From positions 1 to 64,000 of the forward strand of contig JAHDHH010000017.1 of assembly GCA_020631405.1 (NCBI GenBank): a DNA stretch of 64,000 bases. The letters run 5' to 3'. The position numbers were made by a program, and so were the translations under genes. Shown in pieces: positions 1 through 8,301 of this stretch. The notes beneath the pieces were generated by a model. That model worked only from the letters and a program-made list of their open reading frames with translations. It was not told the origin of the DNA and searched no databases. Position 1 is the stretch's first letter. Each line of letters begins with the position of its first letter. Origin of the DNA: Saprospiraceae bacterium. Its GTDB lineage: Bacteria; Bacteroidota; Bacteroidia; Chitinophagales; Saprospiraceae.

Positions 1-53
1 TCGCGACCCCCTGCGTGACAGGCAGGTATTCTAACCAACTGAACTACCAGACC
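1..53 (-). tRNA. tRNA-Asp (GTC), 3' part cut off by window edge
   Basis: Read on the minus strand from 53 downwards, the sequence gives an acceptor 5' strand GGTCTGG, a D arm with AGTTGGTTA, and an anticodon stem-loop CCTGC-CTGTCAC-GCAGG. Positions 34-36 of the loop read GTC, the anticodon for aspartate. The T arm and 3' acceptor strand lie left of the window, so only about two thirds of the gene is present. No terminator or second tRNA is visible between it and the accA promoter. Confidence 0.9.
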
Positions 54-152
54 ATCCACCTTAACTTGTAAGGCGATGCAAATATACTACACCAAATATT
101 ACTGCCAAGTTTTTCTAATTTAATTTTAAAAAAAAATCATTCTACTCAGTTT

Positions 153-182
153 TTTGGTACTTTAGTAATCCGCATATCTTTG
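153..182 (+). promoter_or_regulatory. Promoter of accA-dapA (Bacteroidota type)
   Basis: TTTG at 153-156 and TATCTTTG at 175-182, an exact TAnnTTTG -7 element, are 18 nt apart. This matches the known housekeeping promoter of Bacteroidota. Transcription would start near 187-190, giving a short leader before the accA ATG at 203. Confidence 0.7.
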
Positions 183-202
183 CGGAAGATAATCTGACGA
201 CT

Positions 203-1162
203 ATGGTATTTTTAGAATTCGAACAACCTCTCGAAAACTTATACTCTCAATTAGAGAAAATCAAAGAAATTGATGAGAAAGGTGATATTGACGTTTCTGA
301 CAAGGTAACTGAGATTGAAAAGAAGATAGCAAGTAAGAAAAAAGAAATCTATGAAAACCTATCTGGTTGGCAGAGAGTTCAACTATCCCGACACCCAGCT
401 AGACCCTACACATTGCACTATCTCGAAGGGATGTGTAAGAACTTTGTAGAGCTCCATGGTGATAGAAATTTCGGTGATGACAAAGCAATAGTAGGCGGTA
501 TAGGCAAAATCAATGGCCAGTCTATGGTGTTTATTGGTCATCAAAAAGGGGTCAATACTAAGATGAGGCAGTACCGTAACTTTGGTATGGCTAATCCAGA
601 AGGTTATAGAAAGGCACTACGATTAATGAAGATGGCTGAGAAGTTCAACATGCCAGTAGTTTGTCTTATCGATACTCCAGGAGCATTTCCAGGATTAGAG
701 GCTGAAGAAAGAGGGCAGGCTGAGGCAATAGCACGTAACCTCATCGAAATGGCCCAACTCAAAGTGCCTATCCTCTGTTATATTATTGGAGAAGGTGCAT
801 CAGGAGGAGCTCTTGGTATAGGTCTTGGAGATAGAGTTTATATGATGGAAAATACATGGTATTCGGTCATCTCTCCTGAATCTTGTTCGTCTATCTTATG
901 GAGAAGTTGGGATTTTAAGGAGCAGGCCGCAGAGCAACTGAAGTTAACGCCGGATCATATGCTAGAGTTCGGATTGATTGATGGTATTATTAAGGAGCCA
1001 ATTGGGGGAGCTCACAATGATGTTGAGAAGATGATAAAGACCCTTAAGTCTCATATCAAAAAGGAAATTGGAGAACTCATGGCTATCCCTACTGCTAAGC
1101 TGGTAGATGATAGAATAGAGAAGTATAGTAAGATGGGAGAATTTGACATCGTAAAATCCTAA
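203..1162 (+). CDS. accA: Acetyl-CoA carboxylase carboxyltransferase subunit alpha
   Basis: This is the alpha subunit of the carboxyltransferase half of acetyl-CoA carboxylase, which with AccD moves the carboxyl group from carboxybiotin to acetyl-CoA to make malonyl-CoA in the cytoplasm. The 319-aa length is normal for the family. The family signature is seen in [16 protein letters not shown], the crotonase-like core around [13 protein letters not shown] and [12 protein letters not shown], and the charged coiled N-terminus. The ATG at 203 sits about 15 nt after the predicted transcription start. dapA follows 8 nt after the stop, so the two are probably co-transcribed although their pathways differ. 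Confidence 0.96.
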   Translation: MVFLEFEQPLENLYSQLEKIKEIDEKGDIDVSDKVTEIEKKIASKKKEIYENLSGWQRVQLSRHPARPYTLHYLEGMCKNFVELHGDRNFGDDKAIVGGIGKINGQSMVFIGHQKGVNTKMRQYRNFGMANPEGYRKALRLMKMAEKFNMPVVCLIDTPGAFPGLEAEERGQAEAIARNLIEMAQLKVPILCYIIGEGASGGALGIGLGDRVYMMENTWYSVISPESCSSILWRSWDFKEQAAEQLKLTPDHMLEFGLIDGIIKEPIGGAHNDVEKMIKTLKSHIKKEIGELMAIPTAKLVDDRIEKYSKMGEFDIVKS

Positions 1163-1170
1163 GTCACATC

Positions 1171-2064
1171 ATGGCAAATATCAATACTTGGAGAGGACTT
1201 GGAGTGGCTCTTGTCACACCGTTTACAGAGAATAATGCAATAGACTATGATGAGTTAGGAAGACTCATAGACTACGTCATTGAAGGAGGGGTAGATTACT
1301 TAGTTGTTCTGGGAAGCACCGGGGAGGCTGATTTACTTAGCCTTGAAGAGAAGAGAGCAGTCTTGGACTATGTCATTAAGCACAATGCAGGAAGGAAGCC
1401 AATCATGGCAGGTTGTTTTGGTTGGAATAATACCAAGGTGCTTTGTGATTATATCAAGTCATTTGACTTTTCTGGAATAGACGCAATACTATCATCATGC
1501 CCAGCATATATTAAACCAACTCAAGAAGGCCTCTATCAACATTACATGGCAATGGCTGACGTATGTCCAGTCCCAATAATGTTATACAACGTACCAGGAA
1601 GAACAGTGTCGAATATGGCTTGGGATACAACCACGAGACTTTGCGAAAGCTTAGATAAATTTATTGGTATTAAAGAAGCATCTGCAGATATGATTAAAGC
1701 GAGTCATATCATCTATAACAGATCAAGGCCAGACTTTGTCGTCACATCAGGCGATGATGAGACAGCTCTGCCTATGATGGGTGCTGGAGGAGATGGGGTC
1801 ATTTCTGTAATTGCCAATGTCTATCCTAGGCAAATGAAAGCACTTGTCGATGCTGCATTGGCTGAAGATATCGCTACTGCTAAACATTACAACAGGCTCC
1901 TTTACCCAATGCACAGACACCTTTATGCAGAGGGAAATCCAACTGGTATCAAAGCTGCTCTTAAACAAAAAGGCATTGGCAATGGTAAACTAAGATTACC
2001 GCTTCTTGCCATGTCGTCAGAAAGTGAAGTCAAGCTAGTCGAAGTGATGAAGTCCATTACCTAG
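1171..2064 (+). CDS. dapA: 4-hydroxy-tetrahydrodipicolinate synthase
   Basis: DapA condenses pyruvate with aspartate semialdehyde, the first committed step to diaminopimelate and lysine. The 297-aa TIM-barrel protein shows the family landmarks GSTGEADLL (usual GTTGE), YNVPGRT with the catalytic tyrosine, and GIKEAS with the Schiff-base lysine, followed by SGDDETALPMMGAGGDGVISV. It starts 8 nt after accA. The gene ends 5 nt before the stop of the convergent globin gene, with no hairpin terminator between. Related N-acetylneuraminate lyases share the fold, but the YNVPGRT and GDDE motifs favour DapA. Confidence 0.93.
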   Translation: MANINTWRGLGVALVTPFTENNAIDYDELGRLIDYVIEGGVDYLVVLGSTGEADLLSLEEKRAVLDYVIKHNAGRKPIMAGCFGWNNTKVLCDYIKSFDFSGIDAILSSCPAYIKPTQEGLYQHYMAMADVCPVPIMLYNVPGRTVSNMAWDTTTRLCESLDKFIGIKEASADMIKASHIIYNRSRPDFVVTSGDDETALPMMGAGGDGVISVIANVYPRQMKALVDAALAEDIATAKHYNRLLYPMHRHLYAEGNPTGIKAALKQKGIGNGKLRLPLLAMSSESEVKLVEVMKSIT

Positions 2065-2069
2065 TCAAC

Positions 2070-2468
2070 TTACTGGATAAACGAACTTCCTTCACTCATT
2101 CTTATTTTGTAAAGCATAAGGTCTCCGAGACTCCGAGCCTTCGCTTTGGCGGCTTCTACCTTCTCTCCTTCGAATCGTTGGTCTAAAGTGCTATTCCATA
2201 AGCTTATCCACCGTTCAAAGTGGTCTGCCGTCAATTTAGCTTTTCTATTCAAATTGATGTGCTTAATCATTGGGTTGCCCACGAAGCCATATTCACCAAA
2301 GAGTATTGACATCCAAAACTTAATAATCATTGGCAAATGCTTCTCTAGTGTATCACTCATGTGCTCTCTGAAAAAGAATCCTACCAAGTCGTCACTTACT
2401 AGCTTTTCGTAGAATATAGTGACCAGCCAAGTGACATCTTCACGCGAATTAATGTCTGCTCTTTTCAT
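2070..2468 (-). CDS. Group III truncated hemoglobin
   Basis: A 132-aa haem protein of the 2-on-2 globin family. Group III features are visible: a tyrosine and phenylalanines in the B-helix segment (FYEKL..LVGFFF), a conserved HLPMI..FW, then FGEYGFVGNPM followed by KH, where the histidine is the likely proximal haem ligand, and HFERWISLW. In other bacteria such globins are linked to nitric oxide or microaerobic respiration; nothing here tells which applies. It stands alone, convergent with dapA and divergent from the DUF2723 gene. A weak TATCTTCA element lies about 10 nt upstream of its ATG on the minus strand. Confidence 0.85.
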   Translation of the reverse strand: MKRADINSREDVTWLVTIFYEKLVSDDLVGFFFREHMSDTLEKHLPMIIKFWMSILFGEYGFVGNPMIKHINLNRKAKLTADHFERWISLWNSTLDQRFEGEKVEAAKAKARSLGDLMLYKIRMSEGSSFIQ

Positions 2469-2551
2469 GGTGTGAAGATAGGGACACTTTCATTGGTCGA
2501 GTTCTTCGAGAGTAAGAGAATAATGATAGTGGGTAATACGATTAATATATA

Positions 2552-2559
2552 TACTTTTG
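2552..2559 (+). promoter_or_regulatory. -7 element of the DUF2723 gene
   Basis: TACTTTTG is an exact TAnnTTTG match 25 nt upstream of the ATG at 2584. It overlaps an in-frame TTG at 2557, which therefore cannot be the start codon because transcription would begin after it. No clear TTG is seen at the -33 distance. Confidence 0.55.
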
Positions 2560-2583
2560 TTGAATATCAAGAATAACCAAAAC

Positions 2584-5500
2584 ATGCGAACTTTCTCACA
2601 AGTAAAGACGATTGCTAGCTGGACAGTATTTGCAATAGCACTCATTGTATATTACTTTTCTGCCGAACGAACAGGTAGTTTGTGGGATGTAGGAGAGTTT
2701 ATCCTAGGTGCCTACAAGTTGCAAGTAGTTCACCCACCAGGAGCACCACTTTTTATGCTTATAGGCCGAGTATTTACCTTTCTGCCAGATTGGTTTAGCG
2801 ATAACCCAGCCAATATTGCATTTGCTGTCAACCTGATGTCAGGAGTCTGTACAGCATTTACAGCATTCTTTGTGTCTAGGATAGCGATGATGTTTGGGCA
2901 TAGTCTATTGACTAAAGATGGAGAAGAGAGTAGCGCTGGAAATATAGCACTACTATTTACTGGAATCTGTGCTGGATTAGCCACTGCATTTTGCTCAAGT
3001 ATTTGGTTCTCAGCAGTAGAAGGTGAAGTATATGCTATGTCTACCATGTTTACAGCGATGACTGTTTGGGCAGCAACAAAGTGGTATTTCTTGCCTAATG
3101 ATAGGACTCATGATAGGTGGTTGCTCGCCAGTATTTACTTTGGTGCATTGTCCATCGGTGTTCACTTATTGAGTTTGTTAGCCTTCCCAGCTATTGGGAT
3201 GATGTACTACTTTAAGCGGTATGAAAAAATCACAGTTTTAGGTACCATCCTTAGTATGATAGCTGGGTCTGGATTTATCATTTTTATTCAGAAAGTTATC
3301 ATTGTAGGAATTCCTTCGCTATGGCATACTTTTGAGATAGCTTTGGTAAATGGCTTGGGCTTACCCTTTCATTCTGGTTTGATTTTGACTGTATTATTGA
3401 TAGGCGCAGCATTTTTCTTCCTCTTTAAGTATGCTCACAAGACAAGGAGCTATTTGATGCAATTTGCCGCAATGGCAAGTCTGCTCTCGGTACTTGCATT
3501 CTCAACAATAGGTGTCATAGTCATCAGAGCTAATGCAGACACACCGATTAATATGAACGTGCCTTCTGATGCGGTAAGATTATTACCTTATCTCAATAGA
3601 GAGCAATATGGGGAGAGACCTTTGTTGTTTGGGCCACACTTTGATGCACAGCCAGCCGATATGTCTGAGACAGAGAGATATGGACAAGTAGGAGATAAGT
3701 ACGAGATTATTGATAGAAAGCTAGACTATGTATTCTCAGGCAAGGATAAAATGTTTTTTCCGAGGATAGGGCACAGTGATCCAGGAAGACCACAGCAACA
3801 TAGAGAATGGTACAAGGCCCTCAATGGGAAAGACCTCAAAGGCAAGCCTGGCTTCGGATATAATATCCAATACTTCTTGCACTATCAGATAGGTTGGATG
3901 TATTGGAGATATTTTATGTGGAATTTTTCTGGTAGACAGAATGGTCAACAAGGCTATAAACCGTGGGACCTCAAGAGTGGACACTGGATTACCGGCATTA
4001 AGCCAATAGATGAAATGCGTCTCTACAATATGGATGAGATTACAGATACAATGGGTGCTCACAAGGGTACTAATAAGTACTTCATGCTTCCATTTTTATT
4101 TGGACTGCTTGGATTTATATACCAAGCATTCAATAAGCGTAGAGATTTCGGAATACTCCTGCTCTTGTTCTTGATTACTGGGCTAGGTATCATATTATAC
4201 TCTAACCAACCTCCGATTGAGCCTAGAGAGAGGGATTATGTCCTGGTAGGTTCCTTCTTTACGTTCTGTATATGGATCGGATTAGGCGTCATAGCCTTGT
4301 TTGATGTATTCAGAGATAAGTTGTCAGGGGCTCTGCCAGCTGTATTGGCAGGTGGGTTAGTCTTAATAGCGCCGCTATTGATGGGCTTTCAAAACTTTGA
4401 TGATCATAGTAGAAAGGACCACCTTGCTTCTAGAGATTATGCGAGCAATTTCTTAAACTCAGTAGAGAAAGATGCCATCATCTTTACCTATGGAGATAAT
4501 GATACCTACCCGCTGTGGTATGCTCAAGAAGTAGAGAATATCAGAAAAGATGTCAGAGTAGTCAACTTAAGTTTGATTGCTGTCGACTGGTACATCAATA
4601 AATTAAGGAGTAAGGTCAATGAATCAGCTCCACTCAAGCTATCAATACCGGAAGAGGCCTACCGTGGAAATTTAAGGAATCAAGTATTTTTCTACAATCC
4701 TAATGGAGATACTAATACACCTAAGAATATTTATCAAGAATTAGCATTTATTGCTGATGAGAGAAATACCATCCAAGGACAGACAATCATGAAGACCAAG
4801 AGTCTATACATTCCAGTGGATGTAGCCAAGGCAAAGGCTTCGGGTTGGATAGATAAGATGGATAGTACATTGGTCGATAGGATTCCAATCAAGTTTGGTA
4901 AGAATAAGAACTATATCACTAAGGATGAATTAGCAGTCATGGATGTAGTAGCTTCTAATATCTATGATAGACCAATCTACTTTGCGATTACGTGTAAGAA
5001 TGAGAAACTGCTTGGACTCAATGACTATATGGAGTTAGAAGGTCTAGGCCTCAAAGTGGTTCCTTACTTGAATAAGAGTGATAGATCATTAAGTATATAC
5101 GGTAGTGGAAAGGTAGATACTGACGTCCTCTATGACAATGTCATGGAAAAATGGAAATGGGGTAACTTTGATAAAGTAGAAACCTTCATTGATGAGAGTT
5201 ATGCTGCTGAGATTCAGGCCATGAAGCTCATTATGATGAGAGGTGCCAATGCGCTAGAAAGAGAAGGGCAAACTGGAAAAGCAGTTAATTTGGCTAATAA
5301 GTATTTTGAAGCATTTCCTCACTTTAACTTTCCTTATGACAACTCAGTGATACCATTCATCGAGACATTGATCAATGCAGGAGCCAAGGATGATGCTAAA
5401 ACACATATGGAAATCCTTGCAGAAGAGTGCTTCCAAAAACTAGAGTTCATGGAGTCATTGGACGAAAGTGATTTTGGGTCATTCAAACAAGATTATTCCA

Positions 5501-5616
5501 TTGCTCTCAAAGGCTTGAATGAGGTCTTGAATATGTCAAAGTCAATAGACCAAGACTTTGCTAAAGAAGTAGCTGAGAAATATGGAGAGTATGATCTCAA
5601 AAACTTAAAAGGGTAA
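2584..5616 (+). CDS. DUF2723 polytopic membrane protein (GT-C-like, TMEM260 relative)
   Basis: A protein of about 1010 aa. The N-terminal half holds many hydrophobic segments and the DUF2723 signature SLWDVGEFILGAYKLQ then HPPGAPLF. Family knowledge: DUF2723 is related to the eukaryotic O-mannosyltransferase TMEM260 and to GT-C glycosyltransferases, with an acidic residue in the first periplasmic loop (here D of WDVGEF). The C-terminal half, after EPRERDYVLVGSFF, is mostly soluble, with FTYGDNDTYPLWYAQ and VVNLSLIAVDWY. A role in glycosylation of secreted proteins is an inference. A longer frame opens with TTG at 2557, but that codon lies in the -7 promoter element, so ATG 2584 is chosen. rpiB follows 5 nt downstream. 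Confidence 0.85.
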   Translation: MRTFSQVKTIASWTVFAIALIVYYFSAERTGSLWDVGEFILGAYKLQVVHPPGAPLFMLIGRVFTFLPDWFSDNPANIAFAVNLMSGVCTAFTAFFVSRIAMMFGHSLLTKDGEESSAGNIALLFTGICAGLATAFCSSIWFSAVEGEVYAMSTMFTAMTVWAATKWYFLPNDRTHDRWLLASIYFGALSIGVHLLSLLAFPAIGMMYYFKRYEKITVLGTILSMIAGSGFIIFIQKVIIVGIPSLWHTFEIALVNGLGLPFHSGLILTVLLIGAAFFFLFKYAHKTRSYLMQFAAMASLLSVLAFSTIGVIVIRANADTPINMNVPSDAVRLLPYLNREQYGERPLLFGPHFDAQPADMSETERYGQVGDKYEIIDRKLDYVFSGKDKMFFPRIGHSDPGRPQQHREWYKALNGKDLKGKPGFGYNIQYFLHYQIGWMYWRYFMWNFSGRQNGQQGYKPWDLKSGHWITGIKPIDEMRLYNMDEITDTMGAHKGTNKYFMLPFLFGLLGFIYQAFNKRRDFGILLLLFLITGLGIILYSNQPPIEPRERDYVLVGSFFTFCIWIGLGVIALFDVFRDKLSGALPAVLAGGLVLIAPLLMGFQNFDDHSRKDHLASRDYASNFLNSVEKDAIIFTYGDNDTYPLWYAQEVENIRKDVRVVNLSLIAVDWYINKLRSKVNESAPLKLSIPEEAYRGNLRNQVFFYNPNGDTNTPKNIYQELAFIADERNTIQGQTIMKTKSLYIPVDVAKAKASGWIDKMDSTLVDRIPIKFGKNKNYITKDELAVMDVVASNIYDRPIYFAITCKNEKLLGLNDYMELEGLGLKVVPYLNKSDRSLSIYGSGKVDTDVLYDNVMEKWKWGNFDKVETFIDESYAAEIQAMKLIMMRGANALEREGQTGKAVNLANKYFEAFPHFNFPYDNSVIPFIETLINAGAKDDAKTHMEILAEECFQKLEFMESLDESDFGSFKQDYSIALKGLNEVLNMSKSIDQDFAKEVAEKYGEYDLKNLKG

Positions 5617-5621
5617 TCATT

Positions 5622-6056
5622 TTGAAAGATATTACAATAGCTATCGGCTGTGACCATGCTGGTTACGAATATCGTCAATATATCATAGAGGCGATAGAGG
5701 AGAAGTACCCCGTTGTCGACTTTGGGACTACTACCCCTGACTCAGTTGACTACCCCGACTTTGCACACAAAGTAGCTACAGCTGTGCAGACAAAAGAAGC
5801 CCATTGTGGAATCCTACTCTGTGGGACTGCTAATGGTGTCGCAATGACTGCCAATAAGTATAAAGAAGTGAGGGCAGGCCTGGCTTGGACTATTGAGGTA
5901 GCTCAACTTATCAAACAACATAACAATGCCAACATAGTATGTATACCTGCTAGATATACATCCAAGCAACAGGCATTACAAATCGTAGAAACATTTTTAA
6001 ATACTCCATTTGAAGGAGGGAGACATGAAAGACGCGTTAATAAAATCTGTAGTTAA
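5622..6056 (+). CDS. rpiB: Ribose 5-phosphate isomerase B
   Basis: RpiB interconverts ribulose 5-phosphate and ribose 5-phosphate in the pentose phosphate pathway. The 144-aa length fits. Landmarks are IAIGCDHAGYEYR at the N-terminus, VDYPDFAHKVA, the catalytic-loop cysteine in GILLCGTANGVAMTANK, and NIVCIPARY. No ATG is available: an in-frame stop (TAA of the preceding gene, 5614-5616) precedes TTG 5622, which aligns with the N-terminus of the family, so a TTG start is the best reading. Its last 32 bases overlap the start of the M28 peptidase gene in another frame, so the two are likely translationally coupled. Confidence 0.9.
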   Translation: MKDITIAIGCDHAGYEYRQYIIEAIEEKYPVVDFGTTTPDSVDYPDFAHKVATAVQTKEAHCGILLCGTANGVAMTANKYKEVRAGLAWTIEVAQLIKQHNNANIVCIPARYTSKQQALQIVETFLNTPFEGGRHERRVNKICS

Positions 6057-7671
6057 TACTACTGGCAACATCTTATTCTTAAGCTTACTAGTTATACAAG
6101 TAGTATCTGCCCAATACAATAGTGGTATAACCAAACCAGATACCACTCAAGCAATATCAACTGACATGAGTATACCTCAAGTCAAGTGGGCAGCAGACAT
6201 CACAGCTGATGACTTATATGCTCACCTCTCAGTGATCGCCTCAGATGAATATGAAGGTAGGGAAACAGGTCAGCCAGGAAATGAGAAAGCCGCAGACTAC
6301 ATAGCGCAATACTTCAAAACACTAGGACTTAGTGACCCTATGGAAAACGGGACTCATTTTCAGCCTATAGCATTTACATCAAGTAGGTGGGAAGAGACAA
6401 CTTTACATGTCAATGGTAAGAAATTCAAGCACTTGTGGGATTATATGACATTTCCAACTCAAAATGAGGACTTAGGTGCTTTCGCAGCGGATGAGGTTAT
6501 GTTTCTTGGATATGGGATTGACAGTCCTACTTACTCAGATTATGCAGGTAAGGATGTCCAAGGAAAGGTTATTATGATCTATAAAGGTGAACCTACTAGG
6601 TCAGACAGCACTTCTTACATCACCGGTAAGAAAGAATGGTCAGAGTGGAGTACAAACGTTAATAAGAAGCTTAAGGTAGCAAAAGATAAGGGAGCCAAGT
6701 TGGTACTTATCGTAGAAGATCAATTGAAAGATTTCTTATTTCAGAATAGAAAATTCTTGCTTGGACCAAAGCTGGACCTTGGCGACTTAACCCAGGTAGA
6801 CTACTGGGTGGCAAATCATATGTACATCTCTACCTCAATAGCAAAGGAAATCATCGGAACCAAGTCCAAGAAATTTAAGAAGATTAGAAGACTTATAGAA
6901 AAGAAAGGAAAATCTAAGGGGTATAACTTTCCTGCCAAGCTGGAAGTAGTCATGGATAAGCAGATGAAAGTCATAGAAGGTAACAATGTCCTTGGCTTAT
7001 TACCAGGTACTGACAAGGCGGATGAAATCATCGTCGTCTCAGCTCACTATGATCACTTAGGCAAGAAAGGGGAGGAGATATTCAATGGCGCTGACGACAA
7101 TGGATCAGGAACAAGCACAGTACTAGATATTGCAGAATCATTCGTCAAAGCAGCTAACGACGGCAATGCACCACGTCGTTCTATCTTGTTCATGCTAGTC
7201 ACTGGTGAAGAGAAAGGTCTCCTAGGCTCAGAATACTATGCAGAAAATCCAATCTACCCACTTGAGAATACTGTAGCAGATGTCAATGTTGACATGGTGG
7301 GTAGGGTAGATAAGCGGTATGCTCATGATCCGAATTACGTCTATGTGATTGGATCAGATAGACTATCTAAAGACTTGCATGTGATTAATGAGGAAATGAA
7401 TCAGAAATACACTCAGATCATCCTTGATTATAAGTACAATGATGAAAAGGATCCTAATAGATACTATTATAGATCAGACCATTACAACTTTGCAAGTAGA
7501 GGAATTCCAGCTATATTCTACTTTAATGGTACTCACGAAGACTATCACCAACCATCAGACACTATCGACAAAATCAATTTTGACAAGATGGCAAAGGTTG
7601 GTCAACATATCTTCCACGTCACATGGGAGTTAGCCAATAGAGACCAAAGAATCGAAGTACTGAAGAACTAA
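6025..7671 (+). CDS. Secreted M28-family zinc peptidase
   Basis: A predicted exported di-zinc exopeptidase of about 548 aa. A signal peptide with a hydrophobic core (ILFLSLLVIQVVSAQ) ends near residue 30. The M28 metal-binding pattern is complete: H in SAHYDHLG, D in NGADDNGSGT, EE in TGEEKGLLGS, D in VDMVGR and H in THEDYHQPSDT. A PA-like insert precedes it (YAGKDVQGKVIMIYKG). Family members are aminopeptidases or glutamate carboxypeptidase-like; the substrate is unknown. ATG 6025 is preferred over TTG 6010 because AAGGAGG (6013-6019), a rare good Shine-Dalgarno for this phylum, lies just upstream. It overlaps rpiB by 32 nt. Confidence 0.9.
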   Translation: MKDALIKSVVNTTGNILFLSLLVIQVVSAQYNSGITKPDTTQAISTDMSIPQVKWAADITADDLYAHLSVIASDEYEGRETGQPGNEKAADYIAQYFKTLGLSDPMENGTHFQPIAFTSSRWEETTLHVNGKKFKHLWDYMTFPTQNEDLGAFAADEVMFLGYGIDSPTYSDYAGKDVQGKVIMIYKGEPTRSDSTSYITGKKEWSEWSTNVNKKLKVAKDKGAKLVLIVEDQLKDFLFQNRKFLLGPKLDLGDLTQVDYWVANHMYISTSIAKEIIGTKSKKFKKIRRLIEKKGKSKGYNFPAKLEVVMDKQMKVIEGNNVLGLLPGTDKADEIIVVSAHYDHLGKKGEEIFNGADDNGSGTSTVLDIAESFVKAANDGNAPRRSILFMLVTGEEKGLLGSEYYAENPIYPLENTVADVNVDMVGRVDKRYAHDPNYVYVIGSDRLSKDLHVINEEMNQKYTQIILDYKYNDEKDPNRYYYRSDHYNFASRGIPAIFYFNGTHEDYHQPSDTIDKINFDKMAKVGQHIFHVTWELANRDQRIEVLKN

Positions 7672-7717
7672 GTGAGACCACAGTCCTAAATCAGAGTCTA
7701 AAAAAGAAAAAACGCAT

Positions 7718-8194
7718 ATGAGAGGTTTAGTTAGATTGCTATTTATGTTCGGGCCAATGATATTCCGCCAAATACAGAAGTATCAGAGGAATAAGGAGAG
7801 ACAACAGTACCGACAAGGTAATCAGAGACAACAGCAACCTCCACAACAACAAGAGGCAAGGAGACGAAGTAATAGACCGGTAGTAAGCAATCCACCACCT
7901 CCACCACCAAAACAACCTGAACTCACAGAAGAGGAGAAGAACTTTAAGCTGAAGGAAGAAGACTTCATGCTTGACAATACTATACTTGAGACTTACGAGG
8001 GTGTTGCACCCGATGCCGACCTCAATTCAGAAGCTTTACCAGAGGCTGATGTAGCTAAAGACTATTTGGATGGAGGAAGCGAGCAGACAGCAGAAGAACC
8101 TGTAAGTGAGGAAGATATCCTCGACCTCAAGAATGTCTTCTTTAATAAAGAAGAAGGGGATTCTGAAGAAAGCGAGACAAAAAGCAAAGCATAA
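7718..8194 (+). CDS. Unknown small protein with N-terminal membrane segment and low-complexity tail
   Basis: A 158-aa protein I do not recognise. Residues 1-18 are hydrophobic and could anchor it. They are followed by a basic, Gln/Arg-rich stretch, a proline run (PPPPPP near residue 65) and an acidic C-terminal half ending in EESETKSKA. The layout recalls short Bacteroidota proteins of the DUF4834 type, which also have a membrane anchor and a charged tail, but this is only a resemblance. It lies 46 nt after the M28 gene and may share its transcript. Confidence 0.6.
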   Translation: MRGLVRLLFMFGPMIFRQIQKYQRNKERQQYRQGNQRQQQPPQQQEARRRSNRPVVSNPPPPPPKQPELTEEEKNFKLKEEDFMLDNTILETYEGVAPDADLNSEALPEADVAKDYLDGGSEQTAEEPVSEEDILDLKNVFFNKEEGDSEESETKSKA

Positions 8195-8251
8195 TATGAG
8201 ACTTGTAGTAGGAAATCCTTTTCTATTTCAAGCAAAAACATATTAGTTAAA

Positions 8252-8280
8252 TTGACATATGTATAAATTTGGTATATTTG
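8252..8280 (+). promoter_or_regulatory. Promoter of the TPR/GT-C-like gene
   Basis: TTG at 8252-8254 and TATATTTG at 8273-8280, an exact TAnnTTTG, are separated by 18 nt. The predicted start of transcription lies 3' of the TTG at 8269 that opens the longest frame, so the ATG at 8302 is the true start. Confidence 0.7.
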
Positions 8281-8301
8281 CTACCCAACAGCGTTTGGGT
8301 T

